Below, piece after piece: positions 54,860 to 62,756 of a DNA stretch of 64,000 bases. Positions within the stretch are counted from its first letter, which is position 1, and the number at the start of each line of letters is the position of its first letter. The notes beneath the pieces were generated by a model that was given only the letters and a program-made list of their open reading frames with translations, did not search any database and was not told where the DNA came from. A program made the translations under genes and the position numbers. Origin of the DNA: Gallionella straubiae (GTDB lineage: Bacteria; Pseudomonadota; Gammaproteobacteria; Burkholderiales; Gallionellaceae); the NCBI RefSeq assembly GCF_051257895.1, contig NZ_CP194331.1, positions 2,480,001-2,544,000 on the forward strand, written 5' to 3'.

Positions 54860-55831
54860 ATGCGCCTCGCTTTATCCCTGCTGCTGTTGTGCTCTTTCGC
54901 CGCCCCATTCGCCAGACTTTCGGCGGCCGCCGAACTTCCCGGTATTCCCCAGTTCATCGACGAGATGGTCGCCAGACACCAGTTCCGGCGCGACGAACTG
55001 GAGAATGTGTTTGCCCGTGCGCAGCACAACCCCGCGGTGATCGAGGCAATCTCCCGTCCCGCGACCATCAAGCCCTGGCCGGAATACCGCGCGGCCTTCG
55101 TGAACCCGAAGCGCATCCGGCTCGGGCTGGAGTTCTGGGACAAATACCGCCAGACCCTGCGCCGCGCCGAGAAGAAATACGGCGTGCCGCAGGAGATCAT
55201 CGTCGCGGTGATCGGCGTGGAGACCCTCTACGGGCAGAATGCGGGACGCTTCCTGGTGCTGGATGCGCTGACCACGCTGGCGTTCGACTATCCGCGCCGC
55301 GCGGATTTTTTTCGCGGCGAGCTGGAGAACTACCTGCTGCTCGCGCGCGAGCAGGAGTTCGACCTGCTGGCGATCCGCGGTTCCTATGCCGGAGCGATGG
55401 GTATCCCGCAGTTCATGCCGGGGAGCTACCGCAACTATGCGGTGGATTTCAACGGCAACCACAAGATTGACCTGCTGCGCGAGGACAGTGATGCGATCGG
55501 CAGCGTGGCCAACTATCTGAAAGGCTACGGCTGGATAAAGGGCGAGCCGGTCGCGGTGCGCGCGCGGGTCGGCGAAGAAAACTGCCTCGGCGAGATCAGG
55601 ACGCCGCGCAGCCTCGCCGAATGGGTGACGGCGGGAGTGGCGCCGGCCGAAGGCTTCGCGCCGGACAAATCTGCGCGCCTGGTCGATTTTACGGTGGTGG
55701 GGGGCAAGGAGTTCTGGCTGGCGTTCAACAACTTCGAGGTCATCACGCGCTACAACAACAGCGATTTTTACGCGATGTCGGTGTTCCAGCTGGCCGAGGA
55801 AATCAGGGCGGCGCGCAAAAAGCCGCCTTAA
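54860..55831 (+). CDS. mltB: Membrane-bound lytic murein transglycosylase B
   Basis: Cleaves peptidoglycan with formation of 1,6-anhydromuramic acid. The signal region is MRLALSLLLLCSFAAPFARL. The catalytic Glu lies in IIVAVIGVETLYGQNAGRF, followed by TLAFDYPRRADFFRGELENY, GSYAGAMGIPQFMPGSYRNY and NYLKGYGWIKGEPV, all MltB hallmarks. There are 323 residues. No lipobox Cys is evident after the signal, so it may be soluble in the periplasm. A TAAAAT hexamer just upstream may be a promoter -10 element. Confidence 0.93.
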   Translation: MRLALSLLLLCSFAAPFARLSAAAELPGIPQFIDEMVARHQFRRDELENVFARAQHNPAVIEAISRPATIKPWPEYRAAFVNPKRIRLGLEFWDKYRQTLRRAEKKYGVPQEIIVAVIGVETLYGQNAGRFLVLDALTTLAFDYPRRADFFRGELENYLLLAREQEFDLLAIRGSYAGAMGIPQFMPGSYRNYAVDFNGNHKIDLLREDSDAIGSVANYLKGYGWIKGEPVAVRARVGEENCLGEIRTPRSLAEWVTAGVAPAEGFAPDKSARLVDFTVVGGKEFWLAFNNFEVITRYNNSDFYAMSVFQLAEEIRAARKKPP

Positions 55832-55950
55832 AAATTGCTGCGGAGGGCATCTGCGGCGTTGCGCGGTACTCGCAATCCTCATGTACTTTTGTGTACATTC
55901 CGGTTGCTGCGTTCCGTGCGCCTTGCACCCTTCCCTCCTCGCGAATTTTT
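55830..55950. repeat. 121-bp structured element, family A copy 2
   Basis: Begins within the mltB stop codon. In reverse complement it reads A5-TCGCGAGG, then GCAAGGCGCACGG, CGCAGCAAC, GCGAGTACCG and GCAACGCCGC, ending in T5: the same blocks as 39121-39243. Its centre has a GTAC/GTAC-bounded segment. It lies between convergent mltB and the NlpC/P60 gene and may act on both transcripts' 3' ends. Confidence 0.65.
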
Positions 55951-55965
55951 AAGACAGCTTTTAGG

Positions 55966-56448
55966 CTAGTCTGAAGAAGTGACCCGCCGTGCGCCGTTGT
56001 AGCGGTCGCGCCAGTATTTCTCGCGCATGCTCGTCACCATGATGGCCTTGCCGCTGCTCGGGGAATGCACGAAGCGCTCCTCGCCGACATAGATGCCGAC
56101 ATGCGAGAACGGCCGCTGGCGCGTGTTGAAGAACACCAGGTCGCCGGGAAGCAGCCGGCCGGCATCCGGCGGCTCCCCGATGCGGCCCATCTCCGCGCTG
56201 GTGCGCGGCAGCCTGATGCCCAGCGTGTTCAGGTAGACATGCTGCACGAAGCCGCTGCAGTCGAAGCCGCCGTCGCCGGAGCTGCCGTCGCCGGAGCTGC
56301 CGCCGTAGCGGTAGGGCGTATCGGCCAGGCTCAGCGCATAGAGCGCGACATCGTTCATGTGTACGGTGCGGTCCGGTTCCGGTGGGCGGCTGGAGGTGGC
56401 GCAGGCGCCGAGCAGCAGGGCGAGCAGGGTAAGGCAGAGGCGTTGCAT
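55966..56448 (-). CDS. NlpC/P60-family cell-wall peptidase lipoprotein
   Basis: C40 cysteine peptidase expected to cut peptidoglycan stem peptides. The signal with lipobox is MQRLCLTLLALLLGACATSS; ATG 56448 is chosen as it starts this signal (an in-frame ATG at 56484 adds 12 residues). The catalytic Cys is in GFDCSGFVQHVY, the His in FSHVGIYVG and the third polar residue in FVHSPSSGKA. A duplicated GSSGD segment precedes the Cys. There are 160 residues. It is divergent from the secretin-like gene. Confidence 0.9.
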   Translation of the reverse strand: MQRLCLTLLALLLGACATSSRPPEPDRTVHMNDVALYALSLADTPYRYGGSSGDGSSGDGGFDCSGFVQHVYLNTLGIRLPRTSAEMGRIGEPPDAGRLLPGDLVFFNTRQRPFSHVGIYVGEERFVHSPSSGKAIMVTSMREKYWRDRYNGARRVTSSD

Positions 56449-56498
56449 GGTGTAAAATTTACGGCAAAGCGGCATGGTTTGCAAAGAAAATTATTCAT

Positions 56499-57356
56499 AT
56501 GAAAAACACACTCGTGGCTCTTGCATTGTTGCTGTGCTCCGCGCCCGCCTGGGCGGCGCTGGAGGTCATCGAGCTCCGGCATCGCAGCGTCGAGGAGGTG
56601 CTGCCCGTTGTCCGGCCGCTGCTCGGCGAGGATGAGGCTGCCAGCGGCATGAACTACCGGCTCATCCTGCGTGCCTCGCCGCGCAGCATCGAGCAGATCA
56701 GGAAAGTGCTGGAAAAAATCGATGTTGCGCCGCGCCGCCTCAAGATCACCGTGATGCAGAACGTGGACAGCGAGACCGTCGCGCGGCTGACCGAGGTGTC
56801 AGGCAGTGTCGGGGTTGGGCGCGACGCGCGGGTTACCGTGCCGGGCAGCGGCGACAGCAGCGGGCTGAATGTCGAGCTCGGGCGGGGGCAGGACAGGCTG
56901 AAGGCCAGGGTGGATTCCACCCGCTCGATCGAGGACGAGCGCAACACCCAGCGGCTGCAGGTGCTGGAAGGCAGCCGCGCGCTGGTGCGCAGCGGGCAGT
57001 CCGTTCCGGTCCCGCAGCGCCAGGTGATCCAGGATCGCTGGGGCACGCGGGTGATCGACAGCACGCAATACCAGGAAGCGGGCAGCGGTTTCTACGTGCT
57101 GCCGCGCGTTCAGGGTGACCGCGTAACGCTGGAGATCAGCGCGCAGAACGACGCGTTCGTGCCGGGCAGCGGCGACCAGCCGGCCATACGCGTCCAGCAG
57201 ACCTCCAGCACCGTCTCCGGCCGCTTGGGTGAATGGCTTGAAGTGGGCGGAGTGGGACAGCAGAAGAGCGGAAACGACACGACCATCTCTACGCGCGATG
57301 TCTCCAAAACGCAGGAGCGGCGCAGCATCCTGATTCGGGTGGAAGAGGCCGAGTAG
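56499..57356 (+). CDS. Short periplasmic secretin N-domain-like protein
   Basis: A 285-residue protein with a signal peptide (MKNTLVALALLLCSAPAWA), a NolW/secretin N1-like domain (LEVIELRHRSVEEVLPVVRP, SPRSIEQIRKVLEKIDVA), a Ser/Gly-rich linker and a C-terminal beta-rich region (LQVLEGSRALVRSGQSVPVP, RVQGDRVTLEISAQND, RLGEWLEVGGV) resembling the secretin core's beginning but too short to form the full channel. It is not in an obvious secretion operon. It may be a pilotin-like or truncated secretin relative; function unknown. Confidence 0.7.
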   Translation: MKNTLVALALLLCSAPAWAALEVIELRHRSVEEVLPVVRPLLGEDEAASGMNYRLILRASPRSIEQIRKVLEKIDVAPRRLKITVMQNVDSETVARLTEVSGSVGVGRDARVTVPGSGDSSGLNVELGRGQDRLKARVDSTRSIEDERNTQRLQVLEGSRALVRSGQSVPVPQRQVIQDRWGTRVIDSTQYQEAGSGFYVLPRVQGDRVTLEISAQNDAFVPGSGDQPAIRVQQTSSTVSGRLGEWLEVGGVGQQKSGNDTTISTRDVSKTQERRSILIRVEEAE

Positions 57357-57505
57357 CGGCTACGGTTTAAGGTGTAAAAATGTTTGGGTTCAGCAATAAA
57401 GGAAAATCGAATGTTTCATGTTTCAGGGTTTGAATGTCAGTCATGCGGCTTGATGCCGCTCATCGATTCCACAAGATACGCGCAAGCGAACAGCAGGAGG
57501 ACGGT

Positions 57506-58669
57506 ATGAAGCTATCCGCACATCCGCTCTGGCTGGCGGGCTTCCGCCCGTTTTTTGCCTTGACCTGCCTGGCCGGACTGAGCCTGCCGGTCCTGTGGGC
57601 GCTGTTCTTTTCCGGCGCCGTCGCCGCTCCGGCGACCTCGTTCTCCACGGTGCAGTGGCATGCGCACGAGATGTTTTTCGGCTTCGGCTGGGCGGTGCTC
57701 GGCGGCTTCCTGCTGACCTCGACCAAGAACTGGGTGAAGGTGCGCGGCTACCACGGCAATGCGCTGATGTTCCTGGCCGCCGCGTGGCTTTTCGAGCGCA
57801 TCGGCATGTGGTTCGAGGGCAGCTGGCCGCCGTTCCTGTTTCGGTTTTCCAATAACCTGTTCCTCGGGGCTATCGTGGCGATGGTGCTGTGGACGCTGAT
57901 CCGCCACCGCAAGGACGACGCCTACCCCGGCGGCAATCTTTTTTTCCTGGTGATCCTTCCGCTTTTCCTCGTGGCGAAGAACCTGATGCTCAGCGCCGAA
58001 TACGCGCCGATCGGCTGGAGCATGGCGCTGGGGCTGTTCCGGCTGGCCTTCCTGGTGATGCTGGAGCGGACGCTGGCGCAGTTCATGAAGGGCGTGTTCA
58101 ATGTGGCGATCCTGCAGAAACCCGCGCTCGACAACCCGATCAAGCTGATCGGGCTGCTGCTGGTCTTCGAGAGCCTGATGCCGGCATTGCTCTCCGGCTG
58201 GCTGTCATTGCTGCTCGCGCTGCTGCTGCTAGTGCGCTTCGTTTTCTGGAAGCCGCAGCAGGCGATGCGGCGGCTCGACATCGGCATCATGTACCTGGGC
58301 TATCTCGCCATCGTCGCGCAGCTGCTGATCGAATTCTCCAGGCATGCGCTTCATGCCGGGCTGACCTCGTCGGTATCCATGCATGTGTTCACCTTCGGCG
58401 TGATGGGGCTGATCGTTCCGGGGATGATCGTCAGGATATCGAAGGGGCATACCGGCCGGAAGGTGGTATTCGATGCGCTCGACAAGCTGTGCCTGTGGAT
58501 CATGATGCTGGCCTTCGCGCTGCGCCTGGTCGCGCCGCAGGTACACCCGGCTGCTTACGCGCACTGGATCCAGCTCGCGGCGGCGTGCTGGTTCGCCTGC
58601 TTCGCGCTGCTCGGCTGGCGCTACATCCCCATGCTCATGCAACCGCGCATCGATGGCAAGGAACACTAG
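57506..58669 (+). CDS. nnrS: NnrS-family haem-copper membrane protein
   Basis: Polytopic inner-membrane protein (387 residues, about 12 hydrophobic segments) of the NnrS family, which protects cells against nitric oxide and occurs with denitrification or NO-detoxification genes. Typical motifs are GFRPFFALTCLAGL, VQWHAHEMFFGFGWAVLGGF, LTSTKNWV and VSMHVFTFGVMGLIVPGMIV, with conserved His. ATG 57506 follows AGGAGG at ideal spacing. The hemerythrin operon 1 kb downstream suggests a shared stress response. Confidence 0.93.
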   Translation: MKLSAHPLWLAGFRPFFALTCLAGLSLPVLWALFFSGAVAAPATSFSTVQWHAHEMFFGFGWAVLGGFLLTSTKNWVKVRGYHGNALMFLAAAWLFERIGMWFEGSWPPFLFRFSNNLFLGAIVAMVLWTLIRHRKDDAYPGGNLFFLVILPLFLVAKNLMLSAEYAPIGWSMALGLFRLAFLVMLERTLAQFMKGVFNVAILQKPALDNPIKLIGLLLVFESLMPALLSGWLSLLLALLLLVRFVFWKPQQAMRRLDIGIMYLGYLAIVAQLLIEFSRHALHAGLTSSVSMHVFTFGVMGLIVPGMIVRISKGHTGRKVVFDALDKLCLWIMMLAFALRLVAPQVHPAAYAHWIQLAAACWFACFALLGWRYIPMLMQPRIDGKEH

Positions 58670-58679
58670 AGCCTGAGGG

Positions 58680-58710
58680 GCAGGACCGCGTCAAGCGCGG
58701 GGTCCTGCCG
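58680..58710. terminator. Hairpin between convergent nnrS and the RcnB-like gene
   Basis: GGCAGGACC (58680-58688) pairs with GGTCCTGCC (58702-58710), extended inward by GCG/CGC. There is no T-run, so it may act as a bidirectional 3' structure rather than a classical terminator. Confidence 0.4.
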
Positions 58711-58719
58711 AATCAATTC

Positions 58720-59220
58720 CTAGAACTGCTTACCGATATCCTCGATGGCATCCACCACCATGCTGGTGCCTATGGCAACCAGCAGGATGTCTGAAGCGAC
58801 CCGCACATAGCGATGCCCGCTGGGTGGAGTAGGCAGGCGAGTTAGCAGGTCATGCGGCAGGTCGTAGCGCCTCAGGTCCGCCGGCAAAGGTTGCCCCATT
58901 GCCCATTTCTTGGCCTGGCCGGGCGGCAGGCAGCCGTTCTTCTTCTTGGCCAGTCCAGGCGGGCACTTGCCGGCGCGGAATTTTGCGCCGTAGTAGTCAT
59001 TGACGATGCGGCGGTTTTCATCGTCGAAATGGGGTTTCCCCGATTCGCGGCGGCTGGCGTCCTTGCGATCCGCGGCGGGCTTTTCACTCTTTTTCTCAGG
59101 CTTGTTTCCTTGGTCGCCCTCGACCCAGGAAGGCCGGTCTGCGGCTGCCGGTGTGGCGGCAAACAGGGCAATCAGGGTAACGGCGCAAAGGCAGGCGGGA
59201 AGTTTGGAATGATGGCTCAT
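58720..59220 (-). CDS. RcnB/CigR-family periplasmic protein
   Basis: A 166-residue exported protein: signal (LPACLCAVTLIALFAATPAAA), a charged Lys/Glu/Asp linker and a compact C-terminal domain with CPPGLAKKKNGCLPPGQAKKW, YDLPHDLLTRLPTPPSGHRY and VASDILLVAIGTSMVVDAIE. The PPGQAKKW and VxxDILLVxxxTxxVVDAI pattern is that of the RcnB/CigR group, some members of which affect metal export or virulence. No metal genes are nearby, so the role here is open. Confidence 0.75.
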   Translation of the reverse strand: MSHHSKLPACLCAVTLIALFAATPAAADRPSWVEGDQGNKPEKKSEKPAADRKDASRRESGKPHFDDENRRIVNDYYGAKFRAGKCPPGLAKKKNGCLPPGQAKKWAMGQPLPADLRRYDLPHDLLTRLPTPPSGHRYVRVASDILLVAIGTSMVVDAIEDIGKQF

Positions 59221-59333
59221 GATGCATCTCCTGTTCTCGGTTTAGGATAGCGACGGGGTCCACTTACCTGAAATTTGGCGACTGCGGAGCCACTCTAGCG
59301 CATTCCCCTTGATGCAACAACGGGAGGGACTAG

Positions 59334-59357
59334 GCCGAAATATCTAGGTATTTCGGC
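59334..59357. promoter_or_regulatory. Palindrome in the cold-shock gene leader region
   Basis: A perfect 9-bp inverted repeat, GCCGAAATA (59334-59342) and TATTTCGGC (59349-59357), with a TCTAGG loop. It lies 132 bases before the csp start in the 269-base gap between divergent genes. It may be an operator or leader hairpin. Confidence 0.4.
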
Positions 59358-59489
59358 ATATATGATTTCCGGAATATTTTATGTATGGTGCAAGCCAGTT
59401 GTATTCACTGGCCGGTTCCAGGTTGGTGTATGCCCCGGCGCTGCATCGGATTTGCAGTGGTTTTGTTTCTCAAGCAAGGAGTCAGTCAC

Positions 59490-59693
59490 ATGGTAACGGG
59501 TACGGTCAAATGGTTTAACGATGCAAAGGGCTTTGGTTTTATCACTCCCGATAATGGCGGCGATGATCTGTTCGCGCATTTCTCCGCGATCAATATGAAC
59601 GGTTTCAAGACCCTGAAAGAAGGCCAGAAAGTCAGCTTTGAAGTGGTGCAAGGCCCCAAGGGCAAACAGGCTTCAAATATCCAGGCAGCTTAA
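59490..59693 (+). CDS. Cold-shock protein, CspA family
   Basis: A 67-residue single-strand RNA/DNA-binding OB-fold protein acting as RNA chaperone. RNP1 is KGFGFITP and RNP2 DLFAHFS; it starts MVTGTVKWFND. AAGGAG lies seven bases before ATG 59490. The long leader (more than 100 bases) is usual for csp mRNAs. Which paralogue it is cannot be told. Confidence 0.95.
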   Translation: MVTGTVKWFNDAKGFGFITPDNGGDDLFAHFSAINMNGFKTLKEGQKVSFEVVQGPKGKQASNIQAA

Positions 59694-59711
59694 CGGTCGC
59701 CTTTGATGGCG

Positions 59712-59750
59712 AAAACCGGCGCTCGGCGGAGTTGCCGGGCAGGCGGTTTT
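59712..59750 (+). terminator. Possible terminator after the cold-shock gene
   Basis: AAAACCG (59712-59718) can pair with CGGTTTT (59744-59750), with further G+C pairing inside, and a T-rich stretch follows. The stem is imperfect. Confidence 0.35.
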
Positions 59751-59787
59751 TGCTCGTTTTTTCTGCTGACTAGCCAGCGGGCCTGGG

Positions 59788-60342
59788 TCAGGCAGCCGGC
59801 GACGAGGGAAACTTCGCGCCGCGCCGTTCCGCCATATTTTTCCCCAACTCCATGATTTGTTGCGGGCTGAGCAGGCGTGCGGAAAGCGGCAGCAACTCCG
59901 TCTCTTCGAGGTGGATATGGCGGGTATAGCTGCCGGACAGCCTTTCGATCATCGCTTCGGAAATGGGTGTATTTACCCCTTCGGCAATCTTCACCAATGC
60001 CGCGCGCATTTCGCTCCAGGCCGAAAACATGACCACATGCTGCGCGAGCAGGCGGTCGACCAGCGTTTCGACCTCCTCCTTGTTCGGGACATCCAGGGCG
60101 ACCAGCATGGGAAACAGGTTTTCCTCTTCGTCCTGATGATGGAACTGTCCGGCGGTGTCGAAGTAGCGCAGGATGGCTTGTGCAGCCTGCTGCGCTTGCT
60201 GGTCGCAGCCGTGCTTGGGCAGGTGGGCGGCCAGCTTGTGCAGGGTATCGAGTTGCCGCTTGATCTTGCCATGGCAGGCATGCAGCATTTCCAGCGGGTT
60301 GTCGAAGGTGGGTGCGGCTTCCTGGGATGCGAACGGGATCAT
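59788..60342 (-). CDS. Hemerythrin-like (HHE) protein, 184 residues
   Basis: Four-helix di-iron protein for oxygen or nitric-oxide binding or iron-centre repair. Candidate ligands are in LHACHGKIKRQ, FHHQDEEENLFPML, AQHVVMFSAW and YTRHIHLEETELLPL. It is the last gene of the operon beginning at 62683 and follows the SirB2 gene by ten bases. The tail after residue 165 is short and basic. It differs from the other hemerythrin in the same operon. Confidence 0.9.
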   Translation of the reverse strand: MIPFASQEAAPTFDNPLEMLHACHGKIKRQLDTLHKLAAHLPKHGCDQQAQQAAQAILRYFDTAGQFHHQDEEENLFPMLVALDVPNKEEVETLVDRLLAQHVVMFSAWSEMRAALVKIAEGVNTPISEAMIERLSGSYTRHIHLEETELLPLSARLLSPQQIMELGKNMAERRGAKFPSSPAA

Positions 60343-60352
60343 CTTGCGGTCC

Positions 60353-60736
60353 TTATTGAATAAACGGTAGGGGATTGTGGTTGCGGGCGACCAGCACGAT
60401 GTAGGCGAACACCGCCATCGCGCCGAACCACGACACCATGCGCGCCGCCCTGGTCTTGCCGTGCTTGAGTGCGATGGTGCCGAGCAGGATGTACAGCACC
60501 AGGCCGAAGAACTTGGCGGTCAGCCATCCATCGACGAAGGGGTACTGGCCGATGGTGAAAGCCAGCATGAGCGCGCTGGCGAGCAGCGCCGTATCCACGG
60601 CATGCGGCACCACCTTGACCCAGCGCTGCCGCATGATGGGGGAACCGCGGAAGCTCCAGATGCCGCGCAGGAAGAACAGCGCGAAGCTGAGGCCGGCGCA
60701 GGAGACGTGGATATGTTTGAGCAGGAAGTAACTCAT
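60353..60736 (-). CDS. SirB2-family membrane protein
   Basis: A 127-residue inner-membrane protein with four predicted segments: LKHIHVSCAGLSFALFFLRG, AVDTALLASALMLAFTIG, FFGLVLYILLGTIAL and GAMAVFAYIVLVARNHNP. The His-bearing first segment and WLTAKFFGL are typical of SirB/SirB2 proteins, which often lie near haem-copper or NO-related genes. ATG 60736 follows eight bases after the permease stop. Function is unproven. Confidence 0.85.
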   Translation of the reverse strand: MSYFLLKHIHVSCAGLSFALFFLRGIWSFRGSPIMRQRWVKVVPHAVDTALLASALMLAFTIGQYPFVDGWLTAKFFGLVLYILLGTIALKHGKTRAARMVSWFGAMAVFAYIVLVARNHNPLPFIQ

Positions 60737-60744
60737 GGAGAATC

Positions 60745-62034
60745 TCAGGGCGAAGTTTGTTCGATTTTCAACAGGGTGCGCCGGTAAACGGCGATGCCGG
60801 TATAGACGCCGTAGCCCAGCAAAGCTCCCTGCAGCAGCAGGCCAAGCATCACCAGCCACCCCGCCGCATTCCACCAGGGTGCCAGCAGCGCCGCGAAGAG
60901 CGTTGCACCGTGCAGCCGCAGGTGGTGCCACATTCCGGATTCCGGGATGATCGCCTTCATGTTCGGCACGCCGGTTTTCAAGCCGCCACGGAACAGGTGG
61001 AACCAGACCAGGAAGGGGACGATCTTGTAGAGCATGCCCTGGATCAGGGATAGCGCGAAACCCAGCAGGAAGGCCAGGGCCGAGAGCGTGCGCAACTGCT
61101 CGGCGGCCGATGGGAACGCCAGCGCGGCCAGCGAAAACAGTGCGGCAGCCATGAGCGAGGCCATGCCCATGCGGAAGAAACTCAGGGGGGCGTCCGGGAT
61201 ATGGCGGCGGCGCTGGCTTTGCAGCCTGAGCGTGACGACGGCGAAGCTGCAGGCCAGCACCCAGAAGATGGTCTCCGCGGCGAATCCCGCCCATCTTGGC
61301 GTAGATTCCGGCAGCAGCAGCGCGAGGTTCAGCAGCAGGGTGGCGAAGATGGCGGGGGCCAGCCAGACTGTCATCCATTTCGGGTAATTCGGGGTGAGTT
61401 GGAACATCGGCACGACCTGGTATGACACGCCGATGGCCAGCAGCAGCACCCAGCCGCCCAGGGCCAGGCTGATATGGGCAGCTGACAGCTTCGCGTAGGG
61501 CAACGCCAGGCCGTTGGCGTAGCCCCTCGCGAGCAGCATGCCGAGCACGACGGCCCCCGCGAGTGAGAGGATGGCCAGCAGCAGGGCGGTTTTCGTCGCA
61601 TTCTTCGCGGTGGCACGCGCCACGCTGGTCAGGCTTGCGGCGATGAACACCAAAAAGGCCAAGCCGAGCAGCGGCCAGGAAAGATCGAGCAACACCGGTT
61701 TGCCCAGCATGAAACCGGCGGACAGGAACAGCACGCCCGCTATCAGCGGCAGGAAGGTGAGCCATGCCACCCATCTGGAGGCGGGCATCGGGCTGCCGAT
61801 CACCACCGGCAGCAATTGCTGGACGGCACCCATCATGACCATCGCCATGAATCCCAGGGTGATGTGATGCGTGGCGGCGATCTGTGCGGGGGAGCGCAGT
61901 TCCGCGATCGGATTGCCGTCGGCCATGGCCAGCAGCAGCGCGGCCAGCGCGAGAAAAGCCGGCGCCACGGCGAAGAAGCGCAGCGGCACGCTGATCGGCG
62001 GGGCCTGTTCGGCGCTGAGTGAGGCTATTTTCAT
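60745..62034 (-). CDS. Polytopic membrane protein, oxidase subunit I/NnrS-like
   Basis: A 429-residue protein with about 12 hydrophobic segments. Conserved-looking His occur within membrane segments (AATHHITLGFMAMVMMGAVQ, KLSAAHISLALGGWVLLL, VPFLVWFHLFRGG), as expected for haem or metal ligands in relatives of haem-copper oxidase subunit I or NnrS. It lacks the full His set of a true oxidase as far as I can see. ATG 62034 overlaps the DUF2249 stop by four bases. The operon with hemerythrins points to NO or oxygen handling; this is inference. Confidence 0.75.
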   Translation of the reverse strand: MKIASLSAEQAPPISVPLRFFAVAPAFLALAALLLAMADGNPIAELRSPAQIAATHHITLGFMAMVMMGAVQQLLPVVIGSPMPASRWVAWLTFLPLIAGVLFLSAGFMLGKPVLLDLSWPLLGLAFLVFIAASLTSVARATAKNATKTALLLAILSLAGAVVLGMLLARGYANGLALPYAKLSAAHISLALGGWVLLLAIGVSYQVVPMFQLTPNYPKWMTVWLAPAIFATLLLNLALLLPESTPRWAGFAAETIFWVLACSFAVVTLRLQSQRRRHIPDAPLSFFRMGMASLMAAALFSLAALAFPSAAEQLRTLSALAFLLGFALSLIQGMLYKIVPFLVWFHLFRGGLKTGVPNMKAIIPESGMWHHLRLHGATLFAALLAPWWNAAGWLVMLGLLLQGALLGYGVYTGIAVYRRTLLKIEQTSP

Positions 62035-62246
62035 GCGGTGCGGGTAATCAGGATCTTGAAGTCGCCGTTCCCGAGTGCGGTGGCTTGCCATGTGTAACCG
62101 GCATCGCGCAGCATTTCGTAGAGCGGAAAGGGTTCGCGGTGAATCAGCACTAGCAGGGTCTCGTTGGCGGAAAGCGTTTGCAGTGCGCGGGCGATGTTCT
62201 CGAAAGGCTCAGGCGGAGGCAGCCCGCGTACGTCAAGTTCCGGCAT
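62031..62246 (-). CDS. DUF2249 protein
   Basis: A 71-residue TusA-like small protein beginning PELDVRGLPPPEPFENIARA, the DUF2249 signature, and ending GDFKILITRT. DUF2249 proteins are regularly encoded beside hemerythrins and NO-reductase-type genes and may handle a metal or haem group; the role is not established. It lies five bases after the first hemerythrin gene. Confidence 0.85.
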   Translation of the reverse strand: MPELDVRGLPPPEPFENIARALQTLSANETLLVLIHREPFPLYEMLRDAGYTWQATALGNGDFKILITRTA

Positions 62247-62251
62247 TATGG

Positions 62252-62683
62252 TCAGGCAGCCTGCATGCGGCCGAAGAGGGCCTCCCGCTCATTTGCCAGA
62301 ATCTGATCCATGATCGGATAGAGAATATTCTCTTCCTTGTTGTTGTGCTGCTGCATCACCATCAGCAGGGTTTCCGAAAGGCCGGAATATTCCTGTCCCT
62401 CCTTGCGCTCTACCGCCGCGCCCATCTGCTTGAGGAGTTCCTTGATCTGCGCGTGCTCCATGAGCATGATATGCACCGGGCCGGAAGGGCCGCCGGAAGA
62501 CGATAGCGCCGGGAAGAGCACCTCTTCTTCCATGCGGAAATGCCGCGCCATGTCATCGCGGAAGGCATTGAAGGCGGCTGTGGCATCATCCCAGTCGTCG
62601 GTGAGGGCAGCCGTTTCGGCAACGGCGAACTCGCCGTCACAGGCTTTATGGTCGGCGGTCATGAATTCCGCAATGGTTGTCAT
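62252..62683 (-). CDS. Hemerythrin-like (HHE) protein, 143 residues
   Basis: First gene of the operon 62683-59788. The di-iron ligands can be placed in TADHKACDGEF, ARHFRMEEEVLFPAL, MEHAQIKELL and QHNNKEENILYPI. It is similar to small hemerythrins implicated in NO sensing or repair. AAGGAGT lies close upstream of ATG 62683, and an imperfect palindrome lies right before that. Confidence 0.92.
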   Translation of the reverse strand: MTTIAEFMTADHKACDGEFAVAETAALTDDWDDATAAFNAFRDDMARHFRMEEEVLFPALSSSGGPSGPVHIMLMEHAQIKELLKQMGAAVERKEGQEYSGLSETLLMVMQQHNNKEENILYPIMDQILANEREALFGRMQAA

Positions 62684-62698
62684 GTCAGACTCCTTTTA

Positions 62699-62729
62699 AT
62701 AATAGTCGAGTATTACTGTCGCCTATTAT
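62699..62729 (-). promoter_or_regulatory. Candidate operator of the hemerythrin operon
   Basis: An imperfect 31-base dyad: ATAATAG-N-CGA on the left and TCG-N-CTATTAT on the right, 10 of 11 positions paired in each arm, with nine bases between. It lies just upstream of the ribosome-binding site of the first gene. Its A+T-rich arms and spacing recall Rrf2-type sites, but the regulator is not identified. Confidence 0.5.
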
Positions 62730-62756
62730 AACAATAAAACACCTGCCGTCGACACC

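Noticed and set aside
57440..57480. FNR/Dnr-type site upstream of nnrS
   Set aside because: A TTGAT half-site is present, but the second half does not match at the required spacing.
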